Shown here: piece after piece, positions 16,559 to 24,941 of the stretch
Layout of the letters: every line of letters begins with the position of its first letter
Position numbering within the stretch: position 1 is the stretch's first letter
Source: an uncultured Ruminococcus sp.
GTDB taxonomy: Bacteria > Bacillota > Clostridia > Oscillospirales > Ruminococcaceae
Assembly (NCBI GenBank): GCA_947627275.1
Contig: CANQVK010000017.1
Location: 1 to 63,312 of the forward strand
Direction of reading: 5' to 3'
DNA length: 63,312 bases
Position numbers and translations under genes: made by a program
Notes under the pieces: generated by a model
Databases searched by the model: none
Seen by the model: only the letters and a program-made list of their open reading frames with translations
What the model was told of the DNA's origin: nothing

Positions 16559-16684
16559 CATTTTTCTGATTATTTTCTAAAATTTTTTTAAATTTATGAA
16601 CCAGAGTGATTTTTTTAACTTAACTAAAAATATTTGCCTAAATTTCCTCCAATACTCACAGCGTAAAAAACGCCTTTCAGCAGG

Positions 16685-16713
16685 TTGACTTTTGGGGAAT
16701 ATTGTAGTATAAT
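16685..16713 (+). promoter_or_regulatory. Promoter of the small membrane protein gene
   Basis: TTGACT (16685-16690), 17-base spacer, TATAAT (16708-16713); start codon of the 61-aa gene is 40 bases downstream. Confidence 0.7.
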
Positions 16714-16752
16714 GTAGTTGTGAAAGCCAAAATTTAAAAGCGAGATGAGTAT

Positions 16753-16938
16753 ATGAAAAAATTGAATAAAAAAGCAAAAATTTATTTTATTTTTCAAATT
16801 ATATTCTTGATATTAACTTTTGTCGGAGGAGTTTTGCTGATCGCAGGAAAAATAAATAATGCAGGAATGTCAATATGTTGCAGTACAATGTCTTTAGCAT
16901 TTGCCTCTTTATGCAATTCGGCGAAAAATAAGAATTAG
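16753..16938 (+). CDS. Small membrane protein, 61 aa, unrecognised
   Basis: A Lys-rich start (MKKLNKKAK) leads into two hydrophobic helices: about 11-31 (YFIFQIIFLILTFVGGVLLI) and 37-55 (NAGMSICCSTMSLAFASL), ending KNKN. The gene has a consensus promoter, an ATG behind a weak GAG-type site, and a strong terminator, so it is probably real although short. It is AT-richer than its neighbours. No family recognised; a small toxin-like or accessory membrane peptide is possible but unsupported. Confidence 0.6.
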   Translation: MKKLNKKAKIYFIFQIIFLILTFVGGVLLIAGKINNAGMSICCSTMSLAFASLCNSAKNKN

Positions 16939-16954
16939 GTAAATTTTAGTTTAC

Positions 16955-16983
16955 AAAGGAGCGACCAAAATCGCTCCTTTTTA
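16955..16983 (+). terminator. Terminator of the small membrane protein gene
   Basis: Stem AAAGGAGCGA/TCGCTCCTTT with a 6-base loop followed by TT. Confidence 0.8.
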
Positions 16984-17047
16984 CGTTTTCTGAAATCATA
17001 AGCTAAGGACTCGATTGTGAACAAATTGTAAACATTTCCCTCCGTTA

Positions 17048-17076
17048 TTGACAACAGCAGTAAAAAGCGTTATACT
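17048..17076 (+). promoter_or_regulatory. Sigma-A promoter of htpG
   Basis: TTGACA (17048-17053), exactly 17 bases, TATACT (17071-17076). The CIRCE palindrome begins 4 bases after the -10, covering the start of transcription. Confidence 0.85.
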
Positions 17077-17080
17077 ATTA

Positions 17081-17107
17081 TTAGCACTCACAGCATAAGA
17101 GTGCTAA
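17081..17107 (+). promoter_or_regulatory. CIRCE operator (HrcA binding site) of htpG
   Basis: TTAGCACTC-N9-GAGTGCTAA with all 18 consensus positions present. HrcA bound here would block the promoter at 17048. It matches the CIRCE at 63094-63120 before hrcA, differing only in the spacer. Confidence 0.95.
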
Positions 17108-17130
17108 TAATTTTTTTGGAGATGTTTAAA

Positions 17131-19026
17131 ATGGAACAGAAGCAGTTCAAGGCAGAGTCTAAAAGACTTCTTGATATGATGATTCATTCAATTTATACTC
17201 ACAAGGAAATTTTCCTCCGCGAGCTTATTTCAAATGCAAGCGACGCTATTGATAAGCTTTATTTCAAGTCTCTTACAGACGATAAAGTCGGACTTTCCAA
17301 GGACGATTTCGCTATATGGATCTACGCAGATAAAGACGCCCGTACTCTGAAGATCACAGACAACGGTATCGGAATGACTGCCGAGGAGCTTGAAAACAAT
17401 CTGGGTACTATCGCAAACAGCGGTTCGCTCAAATTCAAGACAGAGAACAAGCTCGATGAGGAAAATCAGATCATCGGTCAGTTCGGCGTAGGCTTTTATT
17501 CGGCGTTTATGGTCGCAAAGAAAGTTACTGTAATTTCAAAGGCATACGGTTCTGATACCGCTTACCGTTGGGAATCCGAGGGCGTTGACGGTTATACGAT
17601 CTCCGAGGACGACAAAACGTCCGTTGGTACGGAGATAATCCTCGAGCTTCTCGACGATACCGACGACGAACAGTACGGGGAATTTCTCGATACCTACCGT
17701 ATCAAGGGACTTATCAGCAAGTACAGCGATTATATCCGTTTCCCCATTAAAATGGAGGTAAGTCACAGCCGCCCGATCGAGCAGTCCGAGGAGGATAAGG
17801 AGGCTGGAAAAGCTCCCGAATACGAGGATTACATCGAGATAGAGACTCTCAACAGCATGGTTCCCCTCTGGAAGAAAAGCAAGTCCGAGCTTAAAGAGGA
17901 GGACTACAAGCATTTCTACACCGAGAAGTTCTACGATTACAACGAGCCTCTCAAATATTCCCACGTTGTCAACGAGGGTATGCCGAGCTACAACGCTCTG
18001 CTCTATATACCGTCAAAAGCTCCCTATGACTTCTATTCAAAGGAATTTGAAAAAGGCTTGCAGCTATACTCGAACGGCGTGCTTATAATGGATAAGTGCG
18101 GCGATCTGCTCCCCGATTATTTCGGCTTTGTAAAAGGTCTTGTGGACAGCGAGGACTTGTCGCTGAACATTTCAAGAGAAATGCTCCAGCACGACAGACA
18201 GCTCAAGGTCATTGCAAAAAGCATTGAAAAAACTATCGGCAACGAGCTGAAAAAAATGCTGAAAAACGAGCGTGATAAGTATGAGAGCTTCTGGAAGGAA
18301 TTCGGAATCCAGCTAAAATTCGGCGTTTATAGCGGCTACGGAATAAATAAGGACAAGCTTCAGGATCTGCTGCTGTTCACATCGTCTCAGGGCAAGCTTG
18401 TGACGTTGGACGAATATGTAACGGCAATGCCCGAGGATCAGAAGTACATCTACTACGCAACGGGCGAAAGCGCCGCGCGTATCGAGCAGCTCCCACAGAC
18501 TGAGCTTATCAAGGATAAGGGCTACGAGATCCTTTACCTCACCGACAACGTTGACGAGTTCGCCGTTAAAATGCTCATGAACTATAAGGAAAAGGAGTTC
18601 AGAAACGTTTCCTCCGACGATCTTGGTATCGAGAATACCGAAAAGCAGGAGGAGGTAAAGGCTAAAGAGGAAGAAAACGCCGATATGCTTAAAGCAATGG
18701 CTGATTCCCTCGGCGATAAGGTTTCTAAGGTCGTCCTTTCAAAGCGTCTTAAGTCTCACCCCGTATGTATCACAAGCGAGGGCGAGATCACTCTGGAAAT
18801 GGAGAAGGTTCTCAACTCCATGCCCGGCGATCAGAAAGTAAAGGCTCAGCGCGTCCTTGAAATAAACCCCGACCATGATATCTTCGCCAAACTCAAATCT
18901 ATCGAAAACGATTCGGAAAAGCTGGGCAAATACGCTTCAATGCTCTACACGCAGGCTCTCCTTATCGAGGGAATGCCTATCGACAATCCCGTTGAATTCT
19001 CAAACCTTGTTTGTGAATTGATGTAA
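17131..19026 (+). CDS. htpG: Molecular chaperone HtpG (Hsp90), 631 aa
   Basis: Cytosolic ATP-dependent chaperone. The GHKL ATPase domain has the Hsp90 signature [15 protein letters not shown] near residues 26-40, the DNGIGMT loop near 77-83 and [13 protein letters not shown] near 113-125. The middle domain includes [18 protein letters not shown] with its catalytic-loop arginine. The C-terminal dimerisation domain is present; length matches bacterial HtpG. ATG at 17131 has GGAGAT 7 bases upstream; an earlier in-frame start falls inside the promoter-proximal operator region and is rejected. Regulated by CIRCE/HrcA. Confidence 0.97.
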   Translation: MEQKQFKAESKRLLDMMIHSIYTHKEIFLRELISNASDAIDKLYFKSLTDDKVGLSKDDFAIWIYADKDARTLKITDNGIGMTAEELENNLGTIANSGSLKFKTENKLDEENQIIGQFGVGFYSAFMVAKKVTVISKAYGSDTAYRWESEGVDGYTISEDDKTSVGTEIILELLDDTDDEQYGEFLDTYRIKGLISKYSDYIRFPIKMEVSHSRPIEQSEEDKEAGKAPEYEDYIEIETLNSMVPLWKKSKSELKEEDYKHFYTEKFYDYNEPLKYSHVVNEGMPSYNALLYIPSKAPYDFYSKEFEKGLQLYSNGVLIMDKCGDLLPDYFGFVKGLVDSEDLSLNISREMLQHDRQLKVIAKSIEKTIGNELKKMLKNERDKYESFWKEFGIQLKFGVYSGYGINKDKLQDLLLFTSSQGKLVTLDEYVTAMPEDQKYIYYATGESAARIEQLPQTELIKDKGYEILYLTDNVDEFAVKMLMNYKEKEFRNVSSDDLGIENTEKQEEVKAKEEENADMLKAMADSLGDKVSKVVLSKRLKSHPVCITSEGEITLEMEKVLNSMPGDQKVKAQRVLEINPDHDIFAKLKSIENDSEKLGKYASMLYTQALLIEGMPIDNPVEFSNLVCELM

Positions 19027-19040
19027 CCCGAATGTTATAA

Positions 19041-19066
19041 TGGGGGCGCAATGCGCTCCCACATTT
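19041..19066 (+). terminator. Terminator of htpG
   Basis: Hairpin TGGGGGCGCA/TGCGCTCCCA (one G-U) followed by CATTTTT, 14 bases after the htpG stop. The hairpin contains the earliest possible ATG of the next gene, which argues for the later start there. Confidence 0.65.
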
Positions 19067-19074
19067 TTGAAGTT

Positions 19075-19605
19075 ATGATTATTATTTCTATAAAAGATAT
19101 ACCTAAAAAAGAACAGCGCTCCCATGCGCGCAGACTGCTCAGGGAGTGCCTTAAACCTCTTGACATCGCCTATTCCGAGGATATGCCGATAACTAAAAAT
19201 CAGTACGGCAAGCCCTCTTTGACGGACTATCCCGAAGTATTCTATAATCTTTCCCATGCCGACGGGATAACCGCCTGCATTGTTTCAGATTCGGAATGCG
19301 GTATCGACTGCGAGCCGATACGTGAATATCGTCCGGGCGTTATGAAAAGAGCTTTTACAGATGCGGAACAGGAAATGATCGCAGAAGCTCCCGAAAGCGA
19401 ACGCGATACGCTGTTTTTTCAGCTTTGGACGCTCAAAGAATCCTATATAAAGGCTGTCGGCATGGGATTGTCTTATCCCATGCGTGACATTGAGTTTTCC
19501 TTTGAAAACGGCAAGATTCTGTCAAATGCGGAAAACTACCGTTTCAGGCAGTATATTTTAAAAAATAAATTTATCGTTTCAATATGCAAAAAAGCAACCG
19601 AATGA
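19075..19605 (+). CDS. 4'-phosphopantetheinyl transferase (Sfp type), 176 aa
   Basis: Transfers phosphopantetheine from CoA to carrier proteins. The metal and CoA-binding motifs are GIDCEPIR (about 81-88) and WTLKESYIKAVGMGL (about 127-141), with the conserved Asp and Glu residues, plus NLSHADG upstream. The length is somewhat short for Sfp (about 220) but normal for many clostridial homologues. I start at ATG 19075 because the alternative at 19051 lies inside the htpG terminator; neither has a strong Shine-Dalgarno. No polyketide or peptide synthetase is nearby, so the acceptor is unknown. Confidence 0.85.
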   Translation: MIIISIKDIPKKEQRSHARRLLRECLKPLDIAYSEDMPITKNQYGKPSLTDYPEVFYNLSHADGITACIVSDSECGIDCEPIREYRPGVMKRAFTDAEQEMIAEAPESERDTLFFQLWTLKESYIKAVGMGLSYPMRDIEFSFENGKILSNAENYRFRQYILKNKFIVSICKKATE

Positions 19606-19621
19606 TCGGCTGCTTTTTTTA
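19588..19621. terminator. Terminator overlapping the end of the PPTase gene
   Basis: AAAAAAGCA.CCGA / TCGG.TGCTTTTTTT forms a long stem with flanking A- and T-runs, so it can act in both directions. It contains the PPTase stop codon. Confidence 0.8.
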
Positions 19622-19696
19622 TTTGTGAAATTGATGTCCGTAACTTAAGCGAGGGCTTTTTCCTTTATTAAAGGCATGGTGTACCGTATTCTTAAT

Positions 19697-19875
19697 AAGG
19701 GAACGCCCTCTCTTGCAGGGCGTTCCCTCTCCAAAACCAGTTCACGGAACTGGTTTTGGATTCACCCTTTGCGGAGCGCTTAAACGCTATGTGGGACTCT
19801 GTCCCACACCCTGCCAGAGGCGCCGCCTCTGGACTCCGCCAAAGGGACACCGTCCCTTTGGAATCCCGATATTAG
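19697..19875. repeat. Modular hairpin repeat, copy 1 (179 bp)
   Basis: Consecutive hairpins: GGGAACGCCCT/AGGGCGTTCCC (19699-19727); a 13-bp perfect stem at 19731-19759; AGCG/CGCT; GTGGGAC/GTCCCAC (19791-19807); CCAGAGGCG/CGCCTCTGG (19814-19832); CAAAGGGAC/GTCCCTTTG (19840-19860). A second complete copy is at 28273-28450 and partial copies lie at 23740, 46358, 54221 and 63243. The element sits between convergent genes. The second hairpin differs in sequence between copies but keeps pairing. Mobility mechanism and function unknown. Confidence 0.9.
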
Positions 19876-19906
19876 TTTTCTTAAATTACGGTCATTTCAG
19901 CTGAGA

Positions 19907-21067
19907 TCAGCCGATAACTCTTACGCGGATAACGCCGTCAACAGCGTTTATCTTGCCCTCGACAGCAGGGGGAACTTCGCCTGTAACGTCAAGCATAGTG
20001 TAAGCGAAATCGCCCTTGCTTGCGTTAGCCATGTTCTCGATGTTGATGCCCTCGTTGCCTACGGCTGTAGTAATGGAAGCGATAGTCGTGGGAACGTTCT
20101 TGTGGATAATGCAGATCTTTGTGCCTACAGCGTTCATGGAAAGATTGGGGTAATTTACGCTGTTTCTGATGTTGCCGTTCTCGATGTAGTCAATGATCTC
20201 CTCAGCAGCCATAACAGCGCAGTTGTCCTCGCTTTCGGGAGTTGAAGCGCCGAGGTGGGGGAGTACGATAACATTTTCTTCGCCGAGAACGATGTCGTCC
20301 GCAAAGTCTGTAACATACTTAGCGACCTTGCCCGCCTTGATAGCGTCAACAACAGCCTGACTGTTGATAAGCTCGCCTCTTGCAAGGTTGATAAGGCGAA
20401 CGCCGTCCTTCATCATTGCTATCTGCTCAGCGTCTATGGTATTCTTTGTCTGAGGAGTATAAGGCATGTGGATAGTGATGTAGTCGCTCTGCTTGTAGAT
20501 CTCGTTGATGTCCGCAACGACCTTTACAGAGGGTTCAAGGTGAAGAGCCGCACCAACGGAAAGGAACGGGTCAAAGCCGATGACCTTCATTCCGAGAGCT
20601 TCGGCAGCGTTGGCGATCTTGCCGCCGATAGCTCCGAGACCAATGATACCGAGGGTCTTTCCTGATATTTCAGGGCCTGCAAACTTGGATTTGCCGCCCT
20701 CAACAGTCTTGGGAGCGTCCTCCGTACCCTTTAAAGAAGCAGCCCATGCGGCAGCCTCTGTGATTTTTCTGGAAGAAAGGAGCAGAGCGCAGATAGCAAG
20801 CTCCTTAACGGCATTCGAGTTAGCTCCGGGAGTATTGAAAACGCAGATACCCTCCTGAGCGCAGCGGTCAACAGGGATATTGTTTACGCCTGCTCCTGCA
20901 CGGGCAATGCAGAGAAGCTTATCGCCGAAGGTCATGTCGTGCATTTTTGCGCTTCTTACCATGATAGCGTCGGGATTTGCGCAGTCCTCGGAAACGGCAT
21001 ACTTGCTCTTATCGAAAATATCCGTACCGATAGACGAGATCTTATTAAGAGTATAAATATTAAACAT
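19907..21067 (-). CDS. serA: D-3-phosphoglycerate dehydrogenase SerA, 386 aa
   Basis: First step of serine synthesis: 3-phosphoglycerate to 3-phosphohydroxypyruvate with NAD. The Rossmann signature GIIGLGAIGGKIANAA is near 140-155, NLARGELINS and PHLGASTPESEDNC carry the catalytic Arg, Glu and His of the 2-hydroxyacid dehydrogenase family, and a C-terminal ACT domain (TKICIIHKNVPTTIASIT onward) is the usual serine sensor. ATG at 21065-21067 follows GAAAGGG; a TTG two codons... three codons upstream is less likely. It follows serC by 31 bases in one operon. Confidence 0.95.
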   Translation of the reverse strand: MFNIYTLNKISSIGTDIFDKSKYAVSEDCANPDAIMVRSAKMHDMTFGDKLLCIARAGAGVNNIPVDRCAQEGICVFNTPGANSNAVKELAICALLLSSRKITEAAAWAASLKGTEDAPKTVEGGKSKFAGPEISGKTLGIIGLGAIGGKIANAAEALGMKVIGFDPFLSVGAALHLEPSVKVVADINEIYKQSDYITIHMPYTPQTKNTIDAEQIAMMKDGVRLINLARGELINSQAVVDAIKAGKVAKYVTDFADDIVLGEENVIVLPHLGASTPESEDNCAVMAAEEIIDYIENGNIRNSVNYPNLSMNAVGTKICIIHKNVPTTIASITTAVGNEGINIENMANASKGDFAYTMLDVTGEVPPAVEGKINAVDGVIRVRVIG

Positions 21068-21098
21068 TTCAATCAAACCCTTTCTGATTTATTTTTGT

Positions 21099-22181
21099 TC
21101 AGGAATTTTCAGCCTCGAACTTCTTCATGAACTCAACCAGCTTTTCAACGCCCTCGATAGGCATAGCGTTGTAGATAGAAGCTCTCATGCCGCCAACGGT
21201 TCTGTGACCCTTAAGGTTCTCAAAGCCTGCCGCCTTGGATTCGGCGATGAACTTCTTGTCAAGCTCGTCGCTGCCTGTGATGAAAGGAACGTTCATAAGC
21301 GAACGGTCTTTCTTTTCAACGGTACCCTTGAACATCTTGGACTGATCGAGGAAATCGTAAAGAATTTTAGCTTTCTTTTCGTTGAGCGCCTTCATAGCTT
21401 CAAGACCGCCCATTTTCTTTATCCACTTGAATACCTTGCCGCAGATGTAGATGCCATAGCAGGGGGGAGTGTTGTAAAGCGAATCAGCGTCTGCCTGAGT
21501 TTTCCATTTGAGCATAGTAGGAGTTCCGGCAAGAACATCGTCACGGATAAGATCCTCACGGATAATAGCGATAACTACGCCAGCAGGTCCGATATTCTTC
21601 TGAACGCCGCCGTAGATAACGCCGTACTTGGAAACGTCCACAGGCTCGGAAAGGAAACATGAAGAAACGTCGGCAACGAGATCCTTGCCCTTTGTGTTGG
21701 GGAGTTCCCAGAACTTTGTGCCGTAGATAGTGTTGTTTTCGCAGATGTAAACATAGTCTGCGTCCTCTGGAATATCGAGATTGGAGCAATCGGGTATATA
21801 TGAAAAGGTTTTGTCAGCGGAAGAAGCAACTGCAACAGCTTCGCCGTAGATCTGAGCCTCCTGATAAGCTTTCTTAGCCCACTGACCGGTGATTATGTAA
21901 GCCGCCTTCTTATTCTTCATGAGGTTCATCGGAACTGCCGCAAACTGCTGAGAAGCGCCGCCCTGAAGAAAGAGTACCTTGTAGTTGTCGGGGATATTCA
22001 TAAGATCACGAAGATCCTGCTCGGCTTCCTTGATGATGTTGTCATAAACCTTTGAACGGTGGGACATCTCCATAACGGACATTCCACAGCCCTTGTAATC
22101 CATCATTTCATCGGCTGCCTCTTTGAGAACTTCCTCGGGAAGCACAGCAGGACCCGCACTGAAATTATAAACTCTGCTCAT
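21099..22181 (-). CDS. serC: Phosphoserine aminotransferase SerC, 360 aa
   Basis: Second step of serine synthesis and also used in pyridoxal phosphate synthesis. The start MSRVYNFSAGPAVLPEEVL is the SerC hallmark. The PLP lysine lies in GVIYGGVQKNIGPAG (about residue 190), and GHRTVGGMRASIYNA near the C terminus binds substrate phosphate. ATG at 22179-22181 is 8 bases from GGAGG. The promoter is at 22249-22277 and the 5' leader has a hairpin at 22203-22231. serC-serA is a two-gene unit. Confidence 0.96.
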   Translation of the reverse strand: MSRVYNFSAGPAVLPEEVLKEAADEMMDYKGCGMSVMEMSHRSKVYDNIIKEAEQDLRDLMNIPDNYKVLFLQGGASQQFAAVPMNLMKNKKAAYIITGQWAKKAYQEAQIYGEAVAVASSADKTFSYIPDCSNLDIPEDADYVYICENNTIYGTKFWELPNTKGKDLVADVSSCFLSEPVDVSKYGVIYGGVQKNIGPAGVVIAIIREDLIRDDVLAGTPTMLKWKTQADADSLYNTPPCYGIYICGKVFKWIKKMGGLEAMKALNEKKAKILYDFLDQSKMFKGTVEKKDRSLMNVPFITGSDELDKKFIAESKAAGFENLKGHRTVGGMRASIYNAMPIEGVEKLVEFMKKFEAENS

Positions 22182-22202
22182 TGTAAAAACCTCCATTATA
22201 TT

Positions 22203-22277
22203 TAGTCAGGAGCTGTACTGCTCCCGACTTAGTTAGTCGTACATTAATATTATACACTTTTCGCCATGATAAGTCAA
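22203..22277 (-). promoter_or_regulatory. serC-serA promoter and leader hairpin
   Basis: Minus strand TTGACT (22272-22277), 17 bases, TATAAT (22249-22254). Between it and serC the leader can fold AGTC-x-GGAGC/GCTCC-x-GACT (22205-22229). There is no U-run after the hairpin and no riboswitch that I recognise. Confidence 0.7.
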
Positions 22278-22331
22278 TATGTATTTGGGAACTTTTTGAA
22301 AAAGGTTATCTCGAACGCCGAAACAGGCATA

Positions 22332-23639
22332 TTACGCAATATCCTCGGGAGAAACGGAGGTATATCTTGTTATCCTTGTTTCCATGCCTGCCTTGGGATC
22401 TTTCTGCGCTACAGCGTCAACGATAGCCTTGATTATCTCGGGCTGCGACTGCTCGTTGGTAGTTCTGTCGAAAAGTCCGAAGCCGTACTGACCGTTCCAG
22501 CCGTTATCCCAGTAAACGGGGGTAATTCCGTTCACGGCGCACGAGCCTGCGAAAAATCCGTTCCAGTAGGCTCTGTTTTCGGCTATCTGATTGGGTATTC
22601 CGGCATCGGCATGAGTTTTGTCTATACATCCGTACTCGCCCACAACAACGGGTATTCCGTTGTCTATGTATTTTTCCTTAAGCTTTTTAAGCTGACTCTC
22701 GATGTGATCTTCTTCACCCCATGTCGCCTTGCTTTTGGGCGACGCCTTGTTTATATCGACTATTTCCTGACCTCTTTCGCCCCAGAGGAAGGTCTTTTTA
22801 TTTTCCTGACCGCAGTAATCCCAAGGGTCGTAGAAATGAACCGAAACGACAGTTCTTCCCTCTCCGGCGGTATTTTTCGTATCGTCGGGAAGTCTGAATC
22901 CGTAGTCGCCTACGGTATAATCTATATTCGTGTTCCAGCCGGGCATCATAAGCCAGCGGTGTTCGTTGTTTCCGCCGGTCCCACGGACTGTATCAACGAA
23001 TATCTGATTATACGCATTAATATTTTCGTACATATCGCGTTTGGGATCGCCGTAGGTATTGTCGAACTCCTCGTTCATGCTCTCGAATACGAGATGCTCG
23101 TCATAGTCCTTGAATTTCTCGGCGATCTGCTTCCAGACTGCCTCATACTTAGCCTTTATCGTATCCTGATCGGGTTCGCCGCACAGCAGCCATCCGCCGT
23201 CGATGGTATAGTAGCCGTCGCCGTGAATGTTGATAATTACGTTAAGATCTGCATTGTAGCAGTAATCGACTACCTCGTTTATACGGTCGAGCCACGCTTC
23301 GTCTATCTTGCTGCCGTTCGCATCGTCGATCTTATCAAGATATGATACGGGAACTCTTACGGTCCTGAAGCCTGCCGCCGCAACAGCGTTGATAAGCTCC
23401 TGAGAAGCGACAGGATTTCCCCATGCAGTTTCGTTGGGAGTTCCGCCGGAATTTGCTTCGAGGGTATTTCCGAGATTCCAGCCTGCGCCGAACTCCTCGG
23501 CAAACTTATCAAAGCTGATAACATCGTCAGACTTATTCTGCCGTGAGCCGCCGTCCTTATTCACCGAACAGCCTGCAAGCACGCCTGCCGCCATTGCAAA
23601 CGAACATGCACGAGCCGTTATTTTTCTGAAAGCGAACAT
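22332..23639 (-). CDS. GH5-family endoglucanase lipoprotein, 435 aa
   Basis: A glycoside hydrolase family 5 enzyme cutting internal beta-1,4 bonds in cellulose or related glucans. A lipoprotein signal with lipobox VLAG|C24 anchors it outside the membrane. GH5 landmarks are GWNLGNTLEA (53-62), FRTVRVPVSY (91-100), INIHGDGYY, the acid/base E190 in FESMNEEF and the nucleophile E335 in VVVGEYGC. No dockerin, CBM or S-layer domain is present, so it is cell-bound by its lipid rather than cellulosomal. ATG follows GGAGG. Expressed from the promoter at 23699-23727. Confidence 0.93.
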   Translation of the reverse strand: MFAFRKITARACSFAMAAGVLAGCSVNKDGGSRQNKSDDVISFDKFAEEFGAGWNLGNTLEANSGGTPNETAWGNPVASQELINAVAAAGFRTVRVPVSYLDKIDDANGSKIDEAWLDRINEVVDYCYNADLNVIINIHGDGYYTIDGGWLLCGEPDQDTIKAKYEAVWKQIAEKFKDYDEHLVFESMNEEFDNTYGDPKRDMYENINAYNQIFVDTVRGTGGNNEHRWLMMPGWNTNIDYTVGDYGFRLPDDTKNTAGEGRTVVSVHFYDPWDYCGQENKKTFLWGERGQEIVDINKASPKSKATWGEEDHIESQLKKLKEKYIDNGIPVVVGEYGCIDKTHADAGIPNQIAENRAYWNGFFAGSCAVNGITPVYWDNGWNGQYGFGLFDRTTNEQSQPEIIKAIVDAVAQKDPKAGMETRITRYTSVSPEDIA

Positions 23640-23698
23640 AAGTTTGACCTCCGTTTTTCGGACTGCCTACAGCAATTCCGATTTTTAATTGCAAATCA

Positions 23699-23727
23699 AT
23701 TATAACATATTTCTCCATGCAATGCAA
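23699..23727 (-). promoter_or_regulatory. Promoter of the GH5 gene
   Basis: Minus strand TTGCAT (23722-23727), 17 bases, extended TGT and TATAAT (23699-23704). The AATATGTTATAAT end is shared with the pil promoters. Confidence 0.7.
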
Positions 23728-23739
23728 GAAAATAATCAA

Positions 23740-23802
23740 GCAGGGGGATTCTGTCTCACACCCTGCCAAAGGGACACCGTCCCTTTGGAATCCCAATATT
23801 AG
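23740..23802. repeat. Partial modular hairpin repeat
   Basis: A shortened copy: a decayed GTGGGAC hairpin, the CCAGAGGCG module missing, and an intact CAAAGGGAC/GTCCCTTTG hairpin with the GGAATCCCAATATTAG tail. Confidence 0.8.
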
Positions 23803-23820
23803 TTCGCCTGATTTAAATGG

Positions 23821-23848
23821 AAAAACGGCAGACCTTTTAGTCTGCCGT
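23821..23848 (-). terminator. Terminator of the rsmD-coaD-coiled-coil operon
   Basis: Stem ACGGCAGAC/GTCTGCCGT followed by TTTTT on the minus strand, directly after the coiled-coil gene. Confidence 0.85.
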
Positions 23849-23853
23849 GGGTA

Positions 23854-24369
23854 TTATTTTTTCTCTTTAAAAGCCGCATTTGCCGCCGCCTGCGGATTTT
23901 GAGTGAGGGCGGGGGAGGTTTTCAGCGTATGCTGAAGCTTTTCCTTGGTGCGCTTTATATCAAGGAGCGACTTCTGATGAGCTGCCTCCGCGTCATTGAG
24001 CATCTGAGCGACTGAGAGAGCAGCAGTTTTCTGAACAGCCGCCGCCTGTTCCTGCGCCTTGCGGAGAATTTCCACCGCTTTTTTTCTTGCTTCAGTTACG
24101 ATAGTCTCCTTTGAAGCTATCATAGCGGCACGCTCCTCGGCTTTGCGGATAGTGTTCTCAGCGCTTATCTTTGCTTCGTTAAGTATTCTCTGACAGTCAA
24201 ACTCGATCTTCTGAGCCGCCTTAAGCTCATGGGGCAGATTAAGCCGGACGTCGTTAATAAGCTCACGCATTCTTTCTCCGTCAATAACTTTTTTATGCGG
24301 AACAAAAGGCACGGCAGACGACTTATCGAGCAGGTCGTCCATTTCTTCAAGAATTTCATCAACATTCAT
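23854..24369 (-). CDS. Coiled-coil protein resembling ATPase stalk/DivIVA proteins, 171 aa
   Basis: Apart from the first 50 residues (MNVDEILEEMDDLLDKS...) the protein is one long charged helix rich in A, E, K and Q (about 55-150), followed by a short Pro/Ala-rich tail. Similar proteins next to coaD in Clostridia are often labelled V-type ATPase subunit H or DivIVA-like because of the coiled coil; the true role is unknown, and no ATPase operon is near. ATG at 24367-24369 has AAGGAGG upstream. Last gene of the rsmD-coaD unit. Confidence 0.75.
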   Translation of the reverse strand: MNVDEILEEMDDLLDKSSAVPFVPHKKVIDGERMRELINDVRLNLPHELKAAQKIEFDCQRILNEAKISAENTIRKAEERAAMIASKETIVTEARKKAVEILRKAQEQAAAVQKTAALSVAQMLNDAEAAHQKSLLDIKRTKEKLQHTLKTSPALTQNPQAAANAAFKEKK

Positions 24370-24449
24370 AATTATTTCCTCCTTAAGTTGAAGCAAGAGA
24401 ATACGGACGCCCGTCAGTCTCTTATTTTTTATGTGAAAAAGTATTGCTT

Positions 24450-24941
24450 TCAGTTGGTTTTAACAAGCCGCCGCTTTATATCTTCGAGGATCTCTTCGGG
24501 AACAAAATGACTTATATCGCCGCCGAAGTAGGCTATTTGCTTCACCACGCTCGAACTGAGATACATATTTTCCGCCGCAGTTGTAAGGAATACCGTTTCC
24601 GCTCCGGCATACAGCTTTTTGTTTGCAAGAGCCATTTGAAATTCATATTCAAAATCGCTTACAGCTCTCAGACCCTTAACGATAGCCACAGCTCCGACAG
24701 TTCTTACATAGTCCGCAAGAAGCCCGTCCAGAATATCTATGACAACGTTGTCGAGATCCTGCGTTACCGCTTCTATCATAAGCATTCGCTCCGTAGCGGT
24801 GAAGCTGGGCTGAGCCTTGCCCGCGTTTCGGGAAATAAGTACGATCACCTTGTCAAAGAGCCTTGAAGCTCGTGTGATTATGTCAAGATGCCCGAGCGTA
24901 ACAGGGTCGAACGAACCCGGACAGACAGCTATTCGTCTCAT
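24450..24941 (-). CDS. coaD: Phosphopantetheine adenylyltransferase CoaD, 163 aa
   Basis: Penultimate step of CoA synthesis: 4'-phosphopantetheine plus ATP to dephospho-CoA. The start MRRIAVCPGSFDPVTLGHLD holds the (H/T)xGH nucleotidyl-transferase motif; IVKGLRAVSDFEYEFQMA and the YLSSSVVKQIA signature follow. The length equals the family norm. Its ATG overlaps the rsmD stop by 4 bases (ATGA), the standard rsmD-coaD arrangement. Confidence 0.97.
   Translation of the reverse strand: MRRIAVCPGSFDPVTLGHLDIITRASRLFDKVIVLISRNAGKAQPSFTATERMLMIEAVTQDLDNVVIDILDGLLADYVRTVGAVAIVKGLRAVSDFEYEFQMALANKKLYAGAETVFLTTAAENMYLSSSVVKQIAYFGGDISHFVPEEILEDIKRRLVKTN

Noticed and set aside
16753..16938. Small membrane protein as a type I toxin
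   Set aside because: Two hydrophobic helices alone are not enough and no antisense RNA promoter or antitoxin was seen.
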